Below, one piece after another: positions 28,158 to 37,625 of a DNA stretch of 64,000 nucleotides. Below the pieces are notes generated by a model. It saw only the letters and a list, made by a program, of their open reading frames with translations. It ran no database searches and had not been told where the DNA came from. Position numbers and translations under genes: made by a program. How positions within the stretch are numbered: position 1 is the first letter of the stretch; every line of letters starts with the position of its first letter. Source of the DNA: Prochlorococcus sp. MIT 1314 (GTDB lineage: Bacteria > Cyanobacteriota > Cyanobacteriia > PCC-6307 > Cyanobiaceae); contig NZ_CP139300.1 of assembly GCF_034093315.1 (NCBI RefSeq), positions 1,426,001 through 1,490,000 on the forward strand. The letters are read 5' to 3'.

Positions 28158-29405
28158 TCAATTTCTATGCAATTTATCAATTTCTAAATATCTCAATCTT
28201 TTAATTTCTTTCCCCATTTCCTTCCCTGGCTCCCATCCTTCTTTTTTTAATGTTTCTCCATCTTTTTTAGATTTTATGGATTTGTAAATAAATAACCACT
28301 TAAACAAGTTACGCCAGTAAGGACCCCCATCACAAATTAATAATTTGACTGTTTCGTCATCAAGGTTTCTGTTCTCAATAAATTCTGTCCAACTTGATGC
28401 TGAATAATTTTTGTATTTATCTTCCTTGGTTTTTAATTTCTTTTTTATATTTAAATAATCTTCTAATATTTTCTTTTCACTATGATTTATCAAAAATCTT
28501 TGGCATGCTTTCTCTAAATTTTCTGCATCTTTTAACAAGAATAGGATGTAATTTCCATTCAAGCTCTTAATCCACTTTAGTCCTCTTAAAAACCTTTTAT
28601 CGACTTTAATATTTTCATTTAAGATTGAGATAATTTCCCATTTATCAATTATTGAAATTACATTATTCAAGTTATCGTGTTTGTATATTTCAGCTAGTTC
28701 CATCCTTATTCGTATGCCGAGTGCAGGAGGGAAAATCATTTTCTGATGTGTTGCTGAACTTCTCCACGGCCATTGTTTAACCGTTTCTTGAGATTGTTTA
28801 AGGGAATTTCTTGAAATATTGAAATCTAACCTCGAAGCATATTTTGCACATCTAATTAATCTACTAGGATCATCTGAAATACTATTACTGTGAAGTAAGT
28901 TCAATTTTTTGCTTTTTATATCAGAAATTCCTCCATAAAGATCAAAGATTTTCCTTGTTGAGACCTCGAAGGCTATTGAATTTATAGTGAAATCTCTCCT
29001 CTTAAGATCCTCCTTAATTGTACTATTAGTTACTATTGGATTTACCCCTGGAGCAGAATAAATTTCTTTTCTTGCAGAAGCAATATCAATTTTATAGTCA
29101 TTTATATTTATTTCCACAGTGTTGTATAAATGAAATTCCTTGATTAAACAAATCTCAACATTTACAATATTTTTTTTTATAAATTTTGCCAGAGAAATAG
29201 AGGAACCCTCAATAACAAGATCTATATCCACAGGTTCAGAAAAAGATTTTTTGTGGAATTTACTAACTAATAAATCCCTTAAATAACCGCCAACAAAAGC
29301 TACCTTAGTATTATTATGTGATTCTATGTATTTAGTAATTAGGTTATATAGATTAAATGGAATTTTGATTAATTCCCCATGTATATATTCAGAAATATCA
29401 TTCAT
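28158..29405 (-). CDS. cca: tRNA nucleotidyltransferase (CCA-adding / poly(A) polymerase family)
   Basis: This 415-residue class II nucleotidyltransferase has the motif VGGYLRDLLV (about 39-48), the catalytic Asp pair in VDIDLVIEG, and the conserved RRDFTINSIAF. It adds or repairs the 3' CCA of tRNAs; the tRNA genes in this window do not encode CCA, so the activity is required. Some cyanobacteria split CC- and A-adding functions, and the sequence does not settle which this enzyme performs. It is 5 nt downstream of the helicase gene and immediately abuts the selD fusion. Confidence 0.88.
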   Translation of the reverse strand: MNDISEYIHGELIKIPFNLYNLITKYIESHNNTKVAFVGGYLRDLLVSKFHKKSFSEPVDIDLVIEGSSISLAKFIKKNIVNVEICLIKEFHLYNTVEININDYKIDIASARKEIYSAPGVNPIVTNSTIKEDLKRRDFTINSIAFEVSTRKIFDLYGGISDIKSKKLNLLHSNSISDDPSRLIRCAKYASRLDFNISRNSLKQSQETVKQWPWRSSATHQKMIFPPALGIRIRMELAEIYKHDNLNNVISIIDKWEIISILNENIKVDKRFLRGLKWIKSLNGNYILFLLKDAENLEKACQRFLINHSEKKILEDYLNIKKKLKTKEDKYKNYSASSWTEFIENRNLDDETVKLLICDGGPYWRNLFKWLFIYKSIKSKKDGETLKKEGWEPGKEMGKEIKRLRYLEIDKLHRN

Positions 29406-29410
29406 TAATT

Positions 29411-31819
29411 TTAACTTACATAACGAATTGGAGCTAATCTAGGATCTAGAATTTTACTCCCTTTATCACCAAATTTTACCGCTAAAGATATTTTTTCACC
29501 GCTCCCAAAAATATGTATTATCTCACCTTTCCCAAATTTTGAGTGAATTAGCTTATCTCCAACTATCCAGCTTTTCCCTTTACTTGGTCCTGAATATAAT
29601 TTCCTTACTGCATTTATTGGTTTGTTAACAAATTCATTTGGATTGTTTCGATCAACTCTTGTTAAACGATCAAGGTGCCAATCTCTTCTGATTGAAGCAC
29701 CACCAGTCTGAGGTAATTCACCATCCATTAAATCTTCAGGTATTTCCGAAAGAAATATTGAAGGAATTGTTGCTTCACGCATTCCACCCCATAATCTTCT
29801 TTCTCTAGCATGACTTAAGAAAACTCTTTCTTTTGCTCTAGTAATACCTACGTAGCATAATCTTCTTTCCTCCTCCAGCAGTGAGGGAGTATCTATTGAT
29901 CTATGACTCGGGAATAGACCTTGTTCTAGTCCAGTTATAAAAACATTTTGAAATTCTAAACCCTTACTATTGTGCAGAGTCATAAGAGTTACAGAGTTGG
30001 GATTATTTTTCTTCGTATCATTATCAGTTGTTAAGGCCGCTGTAGAGAGAAATCCCTCTACATCTCCATTTTCTGTCTCTTCTTCATATTGAGTAGCTGC
30101 ATTAATTAGTTCTTGTAAGTTATTTCGTCTTTCTTCAGATTCTTCAGTCCCACTAGATAGCAAGTCACTTAAATAGCCACTTTTTTCTAAGATTAGTTGT
30201 AGTAGTTGAGCAGGGCCTGAATTTTCTAGATAACAAAGTAGATCATTCATCACTTCAGTAAATTTTTTAATTCCTTTTGATGATCTGCCTATTGTTTCTT
30301 CAAGACTTTGCTTATCATTAAGAATCTCCCATAATGGAATATTTAATCTGTTAGATAGGTCATTAAGTTTTTGAATAGTAGTCTTACCAATCCCTCTTCT
30401 CGGAACATTTATGATACGCAAAAGACTAACGGTATCTGACGAATTAACAAGAACTTTCAAATAGGCTATTGCATCTTTAATTTCCCTTCTATCATAAAAA
30501 CGCAATCCTCCGAAAATTGTATAGGGAATGCGCCACCTTACAAGAGATTCCTCTAATACTCTTGACTGAGCTCTTGTTCGATATAAAATTGCAAAATTTC
30601 TCCAAATTGGGTTTTGATTATAATTATTGAGTGCTTTTATTTTATTGGTAATTGCCTCTGCCTCAGAAATTTCATCATCACAGTTGAGTAACTTTAAAAG
30701 TTCTCCTTTTTCTTTAGTAGCCCTTAAAACTTTGTCAATTCTTTCAGAGTTGTTTTCAATTAATGAGTTTGCAGCATCAAGGATATTAGAAGATGACCTA
30801 TAATTTTCTTCTAATTTGATTAAAGATGATTTTGTATCGTCATGAATTGTAGTTTTAAAATCGTCTTGAAAACCAATTAGAATTCTGAAGTCAGCTGCTC
30901 TGAAACTATAAATACTTTGATCAGCATCACCTACAACAAAAATTGAACGATCTTCCCAATTAAAGAAATTTTTTGGTTCAGTATTTCCAGCCGTAATTAA
31001 TTTTATAAGTTCATATTGTGTTCTATTTGTATCTTGATATTCATCAACTAGGATATGTTTAAATCTTTTGTGCCAGTAATCTCTTACTACATCATTTTGC
31101 CTCAATAAGAAAACAGGCAAAAGTAGAAGATCATCAAAATCTAAAGAATTATTTTTTGAAAGCGAAATCCTATATCTCTTGTAGGCTTCTGCAACTGTTT
31201 TGTCAAAATTATTATTTGCTTTTTCTAAAAGATCATTGGAAGTTAGGCATTGATTTTTAGCATTACTAATTAATCTTTTAATCTTTTTGGGATCATATCT
31301 TTTGGGATCAAGATTCATTTCTTGACTGATAATTTCTTTTACTAATGTCTGAGAATCTGTTTCATCGTAAATTGAAAATTGCCTTGTCCATCTTAATCCT
31401 TCTGGGTCATTATATTTTTCAATATCGTATCTGAGAAGTCTTGAAAATAAAGAATGAAAGGTGCCTATCCAAAGGTTCTGAAGCCTCTCTTGGTGAACGT
31501 TTGTTCTTAATTGATTTTGATCAATTTCTTTGAGAGTTTTCCAAGGCTGACCAAATTGATTAAAAGCTAATTCTTGGGCTAGAAGAACCTCTAATCTTGC
31601 TTTCATTTCTTTAGCAGCTTTGTTAGTAAAAGTGACTGCGAGAATGTTATAGGGATCTATAGAGTTATTTTCAATAAGATTTGCAATTCTGTGGGTAAGA
31701 GCTTTTGTCTTTCCGCTGCCTGCACCTGCTACAACTAATAGTGGTCCATAAACATGTTTTACTGCTTGAAGTTGCTCATTGTTTAAAGACTTAAAAAGAA
31801 AATTGTTAGTTTGAGACAC
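29411..31819 (-). CDS. uvrD: UvrD/PcrA-type 3'-5' DNA helicase
   Basis: This 802-residue superfamily 1A helicase has Walker A GAGSGKT at 32-38, VDEYQDTNRTQYE (motif II) and GDADQSIYSFRAAD (motif III). The C-terminal motifs include LMTLHNSKGLEF and RRLCYVGITRAKERVFL. It unwinds DNA in nucleotide-excision and mismatch repair and clears RNA polymerase or recombinase from DNA. The C-terminus ends in a Tudor-like segment (VGDKLIHSKFGKGEIIHIFG), as in PcrA. It heads an operon-like run with cca. Confidence 0.95.
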   Translation of the reverse strand: MSQTNNFLFKSLNNEQLQAVKHVYGPLLVVAGAGSGKTKALTHRIANLIENNSIDPYNILAVTFTNKAAKEMKARLEVLLAQELAFNQFGQPWKTLKEIDQNQLRTNVHQERLQNLWIGTFHSLFSRLLRYDIEKYNDPEGLRWTRQFSIYDETDSQTLVKEIISQEMNLDPKRYDPKKIKRLISNAKNQCLTSNDLLEKANNNFDKTVAEAYKRYRISLSKNNSLDFDDLLLLPVFLLRQNDVVRDYWHKRFKHILVDEYQDTNRTQYELIKLITAGNTEPKNFFNWEDRSIFVVGDADQSIYSFRAADFRILIGFQDDFKTTIHDDTKSSLIKLEENYRSSSNILDAANSLIENNSERIDKVLRATKEKGELLKLLNCDDEISEAEAITNKIKALNNYNQNPIWRNFAILYRTRAQSRVLEESLVRWRIPYTIFGGLRFYDRREIKDAIAYLKVLVNSSDTVSLLRIINVPRRGIGKTTIQKLNDLSNRLNIPLWEILNDKQSLEETIGRSSKGIKKFTEVMNDLLCYLENSGPAQLLQLILEKSGYLSDLLSSGTEESEERRNNLQELINAATQYEEETENGDVEGFLSTAALTTDNDTKKNNPNSVTLMTLHNSKGLEFQNVFITGLEQGLFPSHRSIDTPSLLEEERRLCYVGITRAKERVFLSHARERRLWGGMREATIPSIFLSEIPEDLMDGELPQTGGASIRRDWHLDRLTRVDRNNPNEFVNKPINAVRKLYSGPSKGKSWIVGDKLIHSKFGKGEIIHIFGSGEKISLAVKFGDKGSKILDPRLAPIRYVS

Positions 31820-31849
31820 TTTTGGAAGGGTTTTTCAAAAAATCAGACT

Positions 31850-32074
31850 TTACTTATGAGGTTCAGATTCAGTTTCTAGGTTTTCTAACGCTTTTTTTAA
31901 ATTTATAAGTTCATTATTATTATTAATTATTTCTTCAAATTTATTTTGAGGCATTCTTAATTTCATACTACGGTCAATAATTTCTTTTTCCAATCTCTTT
32001 TTATATGAGGAAATAAGTTTCTTCGATAATTTTAAATCTTGTTGATCCAAAACTTTATTAAAAATTATTATCAT
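31850..32074 (-). CDS. Small hypothetical protein, helical
   Basis: This 74-residue basic and acidic protein has no recognised domain. It is predicted mostly helical, with heptad-like spacing in KLSKKLISSYKKRLEKEI and the C-terminal LINLKKALENLETESE, so a coiled coil is plausible. It precedes uvrD by 30 nt on the same strand and may be co-transcribed with it. The lack of membrane segments suggests a cytosolic protein. The coding call rests on the open frame, the ATG start and the gene spacing. Confidence 0.6.
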   Translation of the reverse strand: MIIIFNKVLDQQDLKLSKKLISSYKKRLEKEIIDRSMKLRMPQNKFEEIINNNNELINLKKALENLETESEPHK

Positions 32075-32228
32075 ATTAGCGGAAAAAAAATTTTTATTTG
32101 AATTATTTCAACTATCACTTTGGAATGCAGTTATTAATTAAGAAGCGTTGCATTAATTTTGAAATTATATTGTTTTAACTAGCTTTGTACTAACCTTAAA
32201 ATCTAACTTTAAATTTTTTACTTCAGGA

Positions 32229-32741
32229 ATGTCAGTTTCAAAGAATAATCAATTATTGTCCGCTGATAACAAACTAAATGATTTAAGTAATATAAAACAA
32301 TTTATTAATAGTGCAAATTCTAGATTAGATGCAATCACCTCAATAACCAATAATTCACATGCAATTGCAGCAGATGCTGTAACAGCAATGATTTGTGAAA
32401 ATCAAGATTCAGTTAATTCACAAATATCTTTAAATACAACTAACAAGATGTCCGTTTGTTTAAGAGACGGAGAAATAATCTTAAGGATTGTTGCTTATCT
32501 TTTAATTTCTAATGATGAATCAGTTTTAGAAAAAAGTTGTTTGAAGGATCTCAAAAATACTTATCTCGCTCTTGGGGTGCCTTTAAGAAATGCAAGAAGG
32601 GTTATTGAACTAATGCGAGATGCAACAATCTCTGATTTAAATTCAACAGTTAATAATATGCTAGGAAAGAAAGGCTTTCTTCCTGAACTAATATCTGAAA
32701 CAGAGTTTCAATTTGAAAGGATACTTAATCTTTTAAACTAG
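32229..32741 (+). CDS. cpeB: Phycoerythrin beta subunit, diverged Prochlorococcus form
   Basis: This 170-residue globin-fold phycobiliprotein retains the chromophore region [13 protein letters not shown]; Cys77 corresponds to the usual Cys82 bilin site. [12 protein letters not shown] keeps a Cys (56) near the normal Cys50. The cysteines equivalent to Cys61 and Cys165 are missing, so at most a reduced set of bilins can bind. High-light Prochlorococcus has only this relict beta subunit and no phycobilisome. The 3' end overlaps cpeS by 17 bp in convergent orientation. It may act as a photosensor or minor pigment; that is inference. Confidence 0.93.
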   Translation: MSVSKNNQLLSADNKLNDLSNIKQFINSANSRLDAITSITNNSHAIAADAVTAMICENQDSVNSQISLNTTNKMSVCLRDGEIILRIVAYLLISNDESVLEKSCLKDLKNTYLALGVPLRNARRVIELMRDATISDLNSTVNNMLGKKGFLPELISETEFQFERILNLLN

Positions 32742-33276
32742 CTAAATTCCTTATCTCTGAAGTATGGGAGGTCTGTATCAAGGAGTTATTGTCTAGATTT
32801 CTAATAGTAGAAAATCTGGATCTTATGTGAGTGGATAAAAAGGAAATTCTTTCTTCGGAAACTTTTGATTTGTAGATGGTTTTAATATGTAAGTTATTTT
32901 GTTCATCAACAAAATAATTGGATGATGTAATAAAGGATTCTGTATAACCTTTATTTCGTAAAACAATTCCTGAATTTTCATCCTTGGGTAAAAATATCAA
33001 AATAGTTTCATCTCCTTCACTCATATCATCTTCTTCCCAATCACTAATAGCTTGCCATTTTATAGAAATGGCTGTGTTCTCTAGGTTTAAACTTAATTTG
33101 TTATTTTTAAAAATTTCAATAACTTTTTTATTTTTTGAGTTGATATTTCTTATATATATTTTACTAGTTGAGTTTTCAAATTCCTGAAAAGCTAAAGTAT
33201 GAGTACTTCTTATGGATTTCCACTCTCCTATACTTTGATCGATGAATTGATCAATTGTTTTTAGATTCTTCGTCAA
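32725..33276 (-). CDS. cpeS: Phycobiliprotein lyase CpeS
   Basis: This 183-residue CpeS/CpeT-type lyase has the signature [20 protein letters not shown] near the N-terminus and a lipocalin-like run of beta strands. It attaches phycoerythrobilin to the Cys82-type site of CpeB; the homologue from Prochlorococcus MED4 has been characterised with that specificity. The start appears to be TTG (33276), 7 nt after GAAG, inside the preceding 59-codon gene. This and the convergent overlap with cpeB make the locus very compact. Confidence 0.88.
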   Translation of the reverse strand: MTKNLKTIDQFIDQSIGEWKSIRSTHTLAFQEFENSTSKIYIRNINSKNKKVIEIFKNNKLSLNLENTAISIKWQAISDWEEDDMSEGDETILIFLPKDENSGIVLRNKGYTESFITSSNYFVDEQNNLHIKTIYKSKVSEERISFLSTHIRSRFSTIRNLDNNSLIQTSHTSEIRNLASLKD

Positions 33277-33430
33277 GTTTATCTTCTACGGAATGATTTT
33301 CTGCTTTTTGAATCATTCTTACCATTGAATCCACCATTAATCTCTTTGCAGAAGTTACTTTTAATCCAGAAGGAGTGGTTGATATTTGTTCTCCAGGACG
33401 ATCATGTGAAGTTGGTCTAAATGGAGTCAT
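33251..33430 (-). CDS. Unrecognised 59-residue protein overlapping the cpeS start
   Basis: This frame was read by eye: an ATG at 33430 and a stop at 33253. The protein begins [20 protein letters not shown] and contains [20 protein letters not shown], a probable amphipathic helix with three Met, and ends with an acidic, Asn-rich tail. It overlaps the start of cpeS by 26 bp, so translation of the lyase may be coupled to it. No signal peptide, membrane helix or cysteine is present. The function is unknown; the position suggests a link to bilin attachment or to cpeB expression. Confidence 0.6.
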   Translation of the reverse strand: MTPFRPTSHDRPGEQISTTPSGLKVTSAKRLMVDSMVRMIQKAENHSVEDKLDEESKNN

Positions 33431-33548
33431 ATAAGAACTTTAAAAAATTAATCGATTCCTATTCTTGCATGAATTCTTACTCATATAGTTGTTGTTTGCA
33501 AAAATGTTATATCTCTATTCTTTGATTAAAAAATTTTTAACTGTTTTG

Positions 33549-34184
33549 TTATTTAGGAATTTTATTTTTTGCTAATCCTGAAATAGTAGCTAATGCAAAC
33601 ATTCCTAAAAGAGCTACTCCCAGAAATAATCCTGCTCCCTGACTAACACCAGCTCCTACAGCTACTAGTATAGAATCACTGATCAGAAGACTTATTATTA
33701 ATGCTGGAGTGAATATTTTCCAGCGAGTTCCTCCAATACCAATTGCATAGCTTAGAAAATCAAAAAGGCCAGTCATTAGTAAGCCTGTCATTAGAAAGAA
33801 ATTTTCTTCTAGTTGGTTTTGATTAAAACTTTCAATTTTTTTCATTGCTTTTACGCCTACTAAATTCCTTACAGGGACTCGCCCATAATTTCTTGCAATA
33901 AAGAAAGCAGCTTGGCAAAAAACGATATCAGAAAAGATTATTGTCATGTAACCTTTTTGAAATCCTAATAATGAACCGGCTAGCAGAGAATAAGCTGAAC
34001 TTGGAAGAGCCGGTAAAATAATACTTACTCCTCTTAGTATGAAAATTCCAAAAGGGGCCCAAATTCCCATACTTTCTATTTTGTTCCTTAGGGGTTCAAT
34101 TCCATAATTTTGAATTAAAAAAATCAATACAACAAATATTGCGATAAAAAAAACTACTGAGAGAAATTTCTGTATTTTATTCAT
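33549..34184 (-). CDS. TVP38/TMEM64 (DedA-like) membrane protein
   Basis: This 211-residue integral membrane protein has about five hydrophobic segments. The conserved core is GVSIILPALPSSAYSLLAG, followed by the F-x-x-G-R-type motif (FFIARNYGRVPVRNLVG) and FFLMTGLL, typical of the VTT domain. Members act in membrane lipid scrambling or homeostasis; the particular role here is unknown. It stands alone, 118 bp from the small gene before cpeS. Confidence 0.8.
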   Translation of the reverse strand: MNKIQKFLSVVFFIAIFVVLIFLIQNYGIEPLRNKIESMGIWAPFGIFILRGVSIILPALPSSAYSLLAGSLLGFQKGYMTIIFSDIVFCQAAFFIARNYGRVPVRNLVGVKAMKKIESFNQNQLEENFFLMTGLLMTGLFDFLSYAIGIGGTRWKIFTPALIISLLISDSILVAVGAGVSQGAGLFLGVALLGMFALATISGLAKNKIPK

Positions 34185-34330
34185 TATTGTTTAGTAAATT
34201 TATTGGGAGTAATTTCTTAATTTAATATTTGATTGTATCTATAATAGAAATACTAATCAATAAAAATTTTTACAAATTTTTAATCTTATATTTACTCCCG
34301 ATAAAAAATTTTTGTATTTCATAAGTATTC

Positions 34331-34750
34331 ATGATTGATTCTAAGAATAAAGTTAATCCAATATTTATTAGAAATTGCATTGGTTTAGTCCTTTTGATAA
34401 TAGTTTCCATGTGTATTTCAATAAAACAATTAAATGCGTTGCCTCATGAATGGGTTGGAGTTCCTAAAAGTGAATATGGAGAACAATTATGGGATAGACA
34501 AAGTATTAAAAGGAATGAGGATGGTTCTGTGAGAGTATTGAGTAAATATATTCCCAAGACAAAAAGTGAAATTACTAAGGATATTCTCTACACAATGGAT
34601 ATTAATTGTTTTGAAAAATCATTTAGAGACGTTGATGTCTCTATAGATGAAGTAAATAAAAATTTAAATGATTTAGCTGATTGGCAAGATCCAAATGGAG
34701 ATAAACTGATTTTGGGTGTTATTGGTCAAGTCTGCAGAGTCGAAAACTAA
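34331..34750 (+). CDS. Hypothetical exported or membrane-anchored protein
   Basis: This 139-residue protein has a hydrophobic N-terminal segment (about 13-33) that is a signal anchor or signal peptide, followed by a small domain. The domain shows VPKSEYGEQLWDRQSIKRN and two cysteines (MDINCFEKSF and GQVCRVEN) that could form a disulfide in the periplasm or lumen. The layout recalls surface-adhesin E-like small domains, but the match is too weak to name. It is isolated, between the TVP38 gene and tRNA-Phe. No function can be assigned. Confidence 0.65.
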   Translation: MIDSKNKVNPIFIRNCIGLVLLIIVSMCISIKQLNALPHEWVGVPKSEYGEQLWDRQSIKRNEDGSVRVLSKYIPKTKSEITKDILYTMDINCFEKSFRDVDVSIDEVNKNLNDLADWQDPNGDKLILGVIGQVCRVEN

Positions 34751-34810
34751 AAATTTTCAATTATAAAAAATAAAATTACGTAAAAATCACGAGTCCTCTA
34801 TGTCTTAAAA

Positions 34811-34837
34811 GTATAAAACCCCGTCTAGGACAGGGTT
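34811..34837 (-). terminator. Intrinsic terminator downstream of tRNA-Phe
   Basis: On the minus strand AACCCTGTC and GACGGGGTT form a 9-bp stem (one G-T pair) around a CTA loop (34817-34837). It is followed by TTATAC and a further T run. It lies 7 nt after the 3' end of tRNA-Phe and is a textbook rho-independent terminator for that gene. Confidence 0.85.
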
Positions 34838-34844
34838 ATAAAGG

Positions 34845-34917
34845 TGCCAGGACCCAGATTTGAACTGGGGACACGGCGATTTTCAGTCGCCTGCTCTACC
34901 AACTGAGCTATCCCGGC
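34845..34917 (-). tRNA. tRNA-Phe (GAA)
   Basis: A 73-nt cloverleaf on the minus strand: acceptor GCCGGGA with TCCTGGC, D-arm AGCTCAGTTGGTAGAGC, anticodon loop CTGAAAA giving anticodon GAA, and T-arm with GTTCAAATC. Discriminator A. CCA is not encoded. A strong terminator follows it. Confidence 0.97.
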
Positions 34918-35002
34918 TCCAACCTATATACTTTAAATTAAGATGTGTAGTTTGTGAAACCCTTTTCATTAAAAATTTTATATCTTTATCAAACATCAAA
35001 AA

Positions 35003-36235
35003 TTATTTTTTTGAATTAATTGCTAATAAGGCAGTACCAAAAGAAGTGGTTTTATTACATGAAACTATTGGTATATTTATAATTTTTTCTCTTATTTTTC
35101 TCCACTGAGGGTTTTTTGAACCTCCACCAATAGTAATAATTTTTTTGGGAAGTGAACCTGTTAGTTTGCCTAGTTCTTCCCATCCTTTTAATTCGATCTT
35201 AGCTAGCCCCTCAAATAATGCATGTAAATAAAGTGAGTCGCTTACTGGTCTGGGACCAAGTATCGGCTCTAAATTAGAATTATTAACAGGAAATCTCTCT
35301 CCTTTACTATTCAGAGGTAAAAGATCCAAAGAAGTGTTTTCAGATGGATTAATTTGTCGACTGAGTTCCTTTATTTCTAAATCAGAAAAGAACTTAGACA
35401 AGATGCCGCATCCAGCATTTGATGCTCCTCCACATATCCAATCATCGTTTACTCTATGGATTGTAATGCCCTGTTTTTTTATAGGGTTATCAATAATTTT
35501 TTTAACCACAATTGTTGTTCCTAAAACTGTGAGACCATCTTCTTTACCTAAACCTGCAGCTATTAAACCTGCATTAGAGTCAGTGGTGCCCGAGGTTAAT
35601 ATTAATTTCTTATTTAAGTTAAATCTCTTTGATAAATCAGAATTTACTTGTCCAATATTTTTTCCACTTTTTACTATATGAGGTAGGCATTTTTGCCATG
35701 AAGTATTGAGATAGCCTTTTGGCCACGATTCTTTTTTTAGATCCCAACCAAGTTTTAGATTATTACCTTCTTCTCCATGAGTCCAATCTTTTAAAAACCA
35801 ACCAGTGATCCAATCAGATTGATGTCGTAAAAGTATATTTGTCCCATATTTATCTATTAGCTTTAATGCTTTAGCAAGACTACTGTATGGAGTTCGCAGA
35901 TGATCTTCTCCAGAAGTTAAGGAGTCAAGAAGGATCTTATGTTCAATACATGCTTGGTCATAGGGTATTGCTTCTCCCATCGGATCTCCTCGTAAATTGG
36001 ATGCTATTAAAGTTCCTGAGGTGCCAGAGATAGCCAATTTATTAAGGTTAGTTTTTACCTCAATAGGTAAATTAATTAAGAGATTTTCACAAGCATTGAT
36101 CCAAGAATTTGGATTTTTAAAGCCGTATGAATAAGTTACTGAATTTGAATATACTAATTTTTTATGAAGATTAATTATTGATATTCTTGCACCACTCGTT
36201 CCAAAATCTAAACCTCCATAAAAATTATCAGGCAT
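35003..36235 (-). CDS. FGGY-family carbohydrate kinase (ribulokinase/xylulokinase-like)
   Basis: This 410-residue sugar kinase of the FGGY/ASKHA fold has the ATP-phosphate loop LDFGTSGARISI at the N-terminus, SGTTDSNAGLIAAGLG in the middle, and ITIGGGSKNPQWRKIR near the end, in the place of the FGGY signature 2. Related cyanobacterial proteins have been described as D-ribulose kinases, but the substrate here is an inference. It is about 80 residues shorter than typical xylulokinase. It lies 11 nt downstream of metK on the same strand. Confidence 0.82.
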   Translation of the reverse strand: MPDNFYGGLDFGTSGARISIINLHKKLVYSNSVTYSYGFKNPNSWINACENLLINLPIEVKTNLNKLAISGTSGTLIASNLRGDPMGEAIPYDQACIEHKILLDSLTSGEDHLRTPYSSLAKALKLIDKYGTNILLRHQSDWITGWFLKDWTHGEEGNNLKLGWDLKKESWPKGYLNTSWQKCLPHIVKSGKNIGQVNSDLSKRFNLNKKLILTSGTTDSNAGLIAAGLGKEDGLTVLGTTIVVKKIIDNPIKKQGITIHRVNDDWICGGASNAGCGILSKFFSDLEIKELSRQINPSENTSLDLLPLNSKGERFPVNNSNLEPILGPRPVSDSLYLHALFEGLAKIELKGWEELGKLTGSLPKKIITIGGGSKNPQWRKIREKIINIPIVSCNKTTSFGTALLAINSKK

Positions 36236-36246
36236 AGAAAAAATAT

Positions 36247-37488
36247 TTATAAAAAGATTTTGGAAGCCTCTATTAATTTGGCTGCTTTTTCTTCTACGTT
36301 TTCCCAGGGCAGCTCAAGATCTCTTCTGCCAAAATGTCCATAAGATGCAGTCTTTCTAAAAAATTTTCCTCCCATTTTTTTTGGTAGATTTCTTAAGTTA
36401 AATTCTTTTATTATTGCTGCTGGTCTTAAATCAAAGTGCTCTTTAATTAGCTCAGTCAAATTAGCTTGTGAAATAACACCAGTATCAAAAGTTTCCACGA
36501 GAATGGAAATTGGTTTTGCAACTCCAATTGCATAACTTAATTGTACTTCTGCTTTTTTTGCCAATTTTGCCTTAACTATACTTTTAGCTACATAACGTGC
36601 TGCATAAGCGGCTGATCTATCTACTTTTGTGGGATCTTTACCAGAAAATGCCCCTCCTCCGTGTCTTGCATATCCACCATAAGTATCTACAATAATTTTT
36701 CTACCAGTGAGCCCAGCATCTCCTTGAGGTCCACCTACGACAAATTTTCCCGTGGGGTTTACTAGAAATCTTGTTTCGCTAATGTTTGGTTTGATTTCTA
36801 AATCTTCAGTAGCAGGAATTACAACATGTGTCCATAAATCTTCTTTTATTCTTTGACGAATTTCTTCTTCATTTGTTACTCCATCAATCTCAGGATTATG
36901 TTGAGTTGAAATTAAAATCGTATTAATAGAGACTGGTAAACCTTTTTCGTAATTAATGCTTACTTGAGTTTTACCATCAGGGAGTAGATAATTAAGGACT
37001 TCTTCATGCCTCACTTTGGCAAGTTGAATGGCTAATCTATGAGCTAAGCTAATCGGTAAGGGCATTAATTCAGGCGTCTCATCGCATGCATAGCCGAACA
37101 TTATGCCTTGGTCACCAGCTCCGGTATTATCTTCTAAATCATCGTTAACATCATCTGCATCGTTTACTCCTTGTGAAATATCTGGTGATTGTTCATCAAG
37201 TGCTACTAAAACAGCACAACTATTTGCGTCAAAACCACCTGCTCTATAGCCTTCATATCCAATTTCTTTAATTACATTTCTAACTAGTTTTATGTAATCG
37301 ACTTTTGCTTTTGAAGTTATTTCTCCAGTAAGTAGACAAAGACCCGTGTTAACGACAGTTTCGCAGGCAACTCTACTTTCTGGATCTTCTGTTAATAAAG
37401 CATCTAAAACTGCGTCACTAATTTGATCACATATTTTGTCAGGATGACCTTCAGTTACGGATTCAGAAGTGAAAATGAAATCACTCAT
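36247..37488 (-). CDS. metK: S-adenosylmethionine synthetase
   Basis: MetK makes SAM from methionine and ATP. The 413-residue protein shows [20 protein letters not shown] at the N-terminus, the signature [12 protein letters not shown], and the phosphate-loop [20 protein letters not shown]. The C-terminal domain is complete. SAM supplies chlorophyll synthesis and generates the MTA that mtnP recycles. No SAM riboswitch fold was recognised in the 137-bp upstream gap. The FGGY kinase follows closely. Confidence 0.97.
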   Translation of the reverse strand: MSDFIFTSESVTEGHPDKICDQISDAVLDALLTEDPESRVACETVVNTGLCLLTGEITSKAKVDYIKLVRNVIKEIGYEGYRAGGFDANSCAVLVALDEQSPDISQGVNDADDVNDDLEDNTGAGDQGIMFGYACDETPELMPLPISLAHRLAIQLAKVRHEEVLNYLLPDGKTQVSINYEKGLPVSINTILISTQHNPEIDGVTNEEEIRQRIKEDLWTHVVIPATEDLEIKPNISETRFLVNPTGKFVVGGPQGDAGLTGRKIIVDTYGGYARHGGGAFSGKDPTKVDRSAAYAARYVAKSIVKAKLAKKAEVQLSYAIGVAKPISILVETFDTGVISQANLTELIKEHFDLRPAAIIKEFNLRNLPKKMGGKFFRKTASYGHFGRRDLELPWENVEEKAAKLIEASKIFL

Positions 37489-37625
37489 TTAAAAATAATT
37501 TTGAAATTAGACTTTATCCTAAATTAGACTATCGTTACAAATCAATTATTGTAAATTAAAAAATACTTGTACGAGAATAATGAGGCTTAAGTTCCGATAT
37601 TTATGCACAAAATAAATAAGTGAAT

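Noticed and set aside
37489..37625. SAM riboswitch upstream of metK
   Set aside because: The gap is AT-rich and no SAM-I-like stems or conserved core bases could be found by eye.
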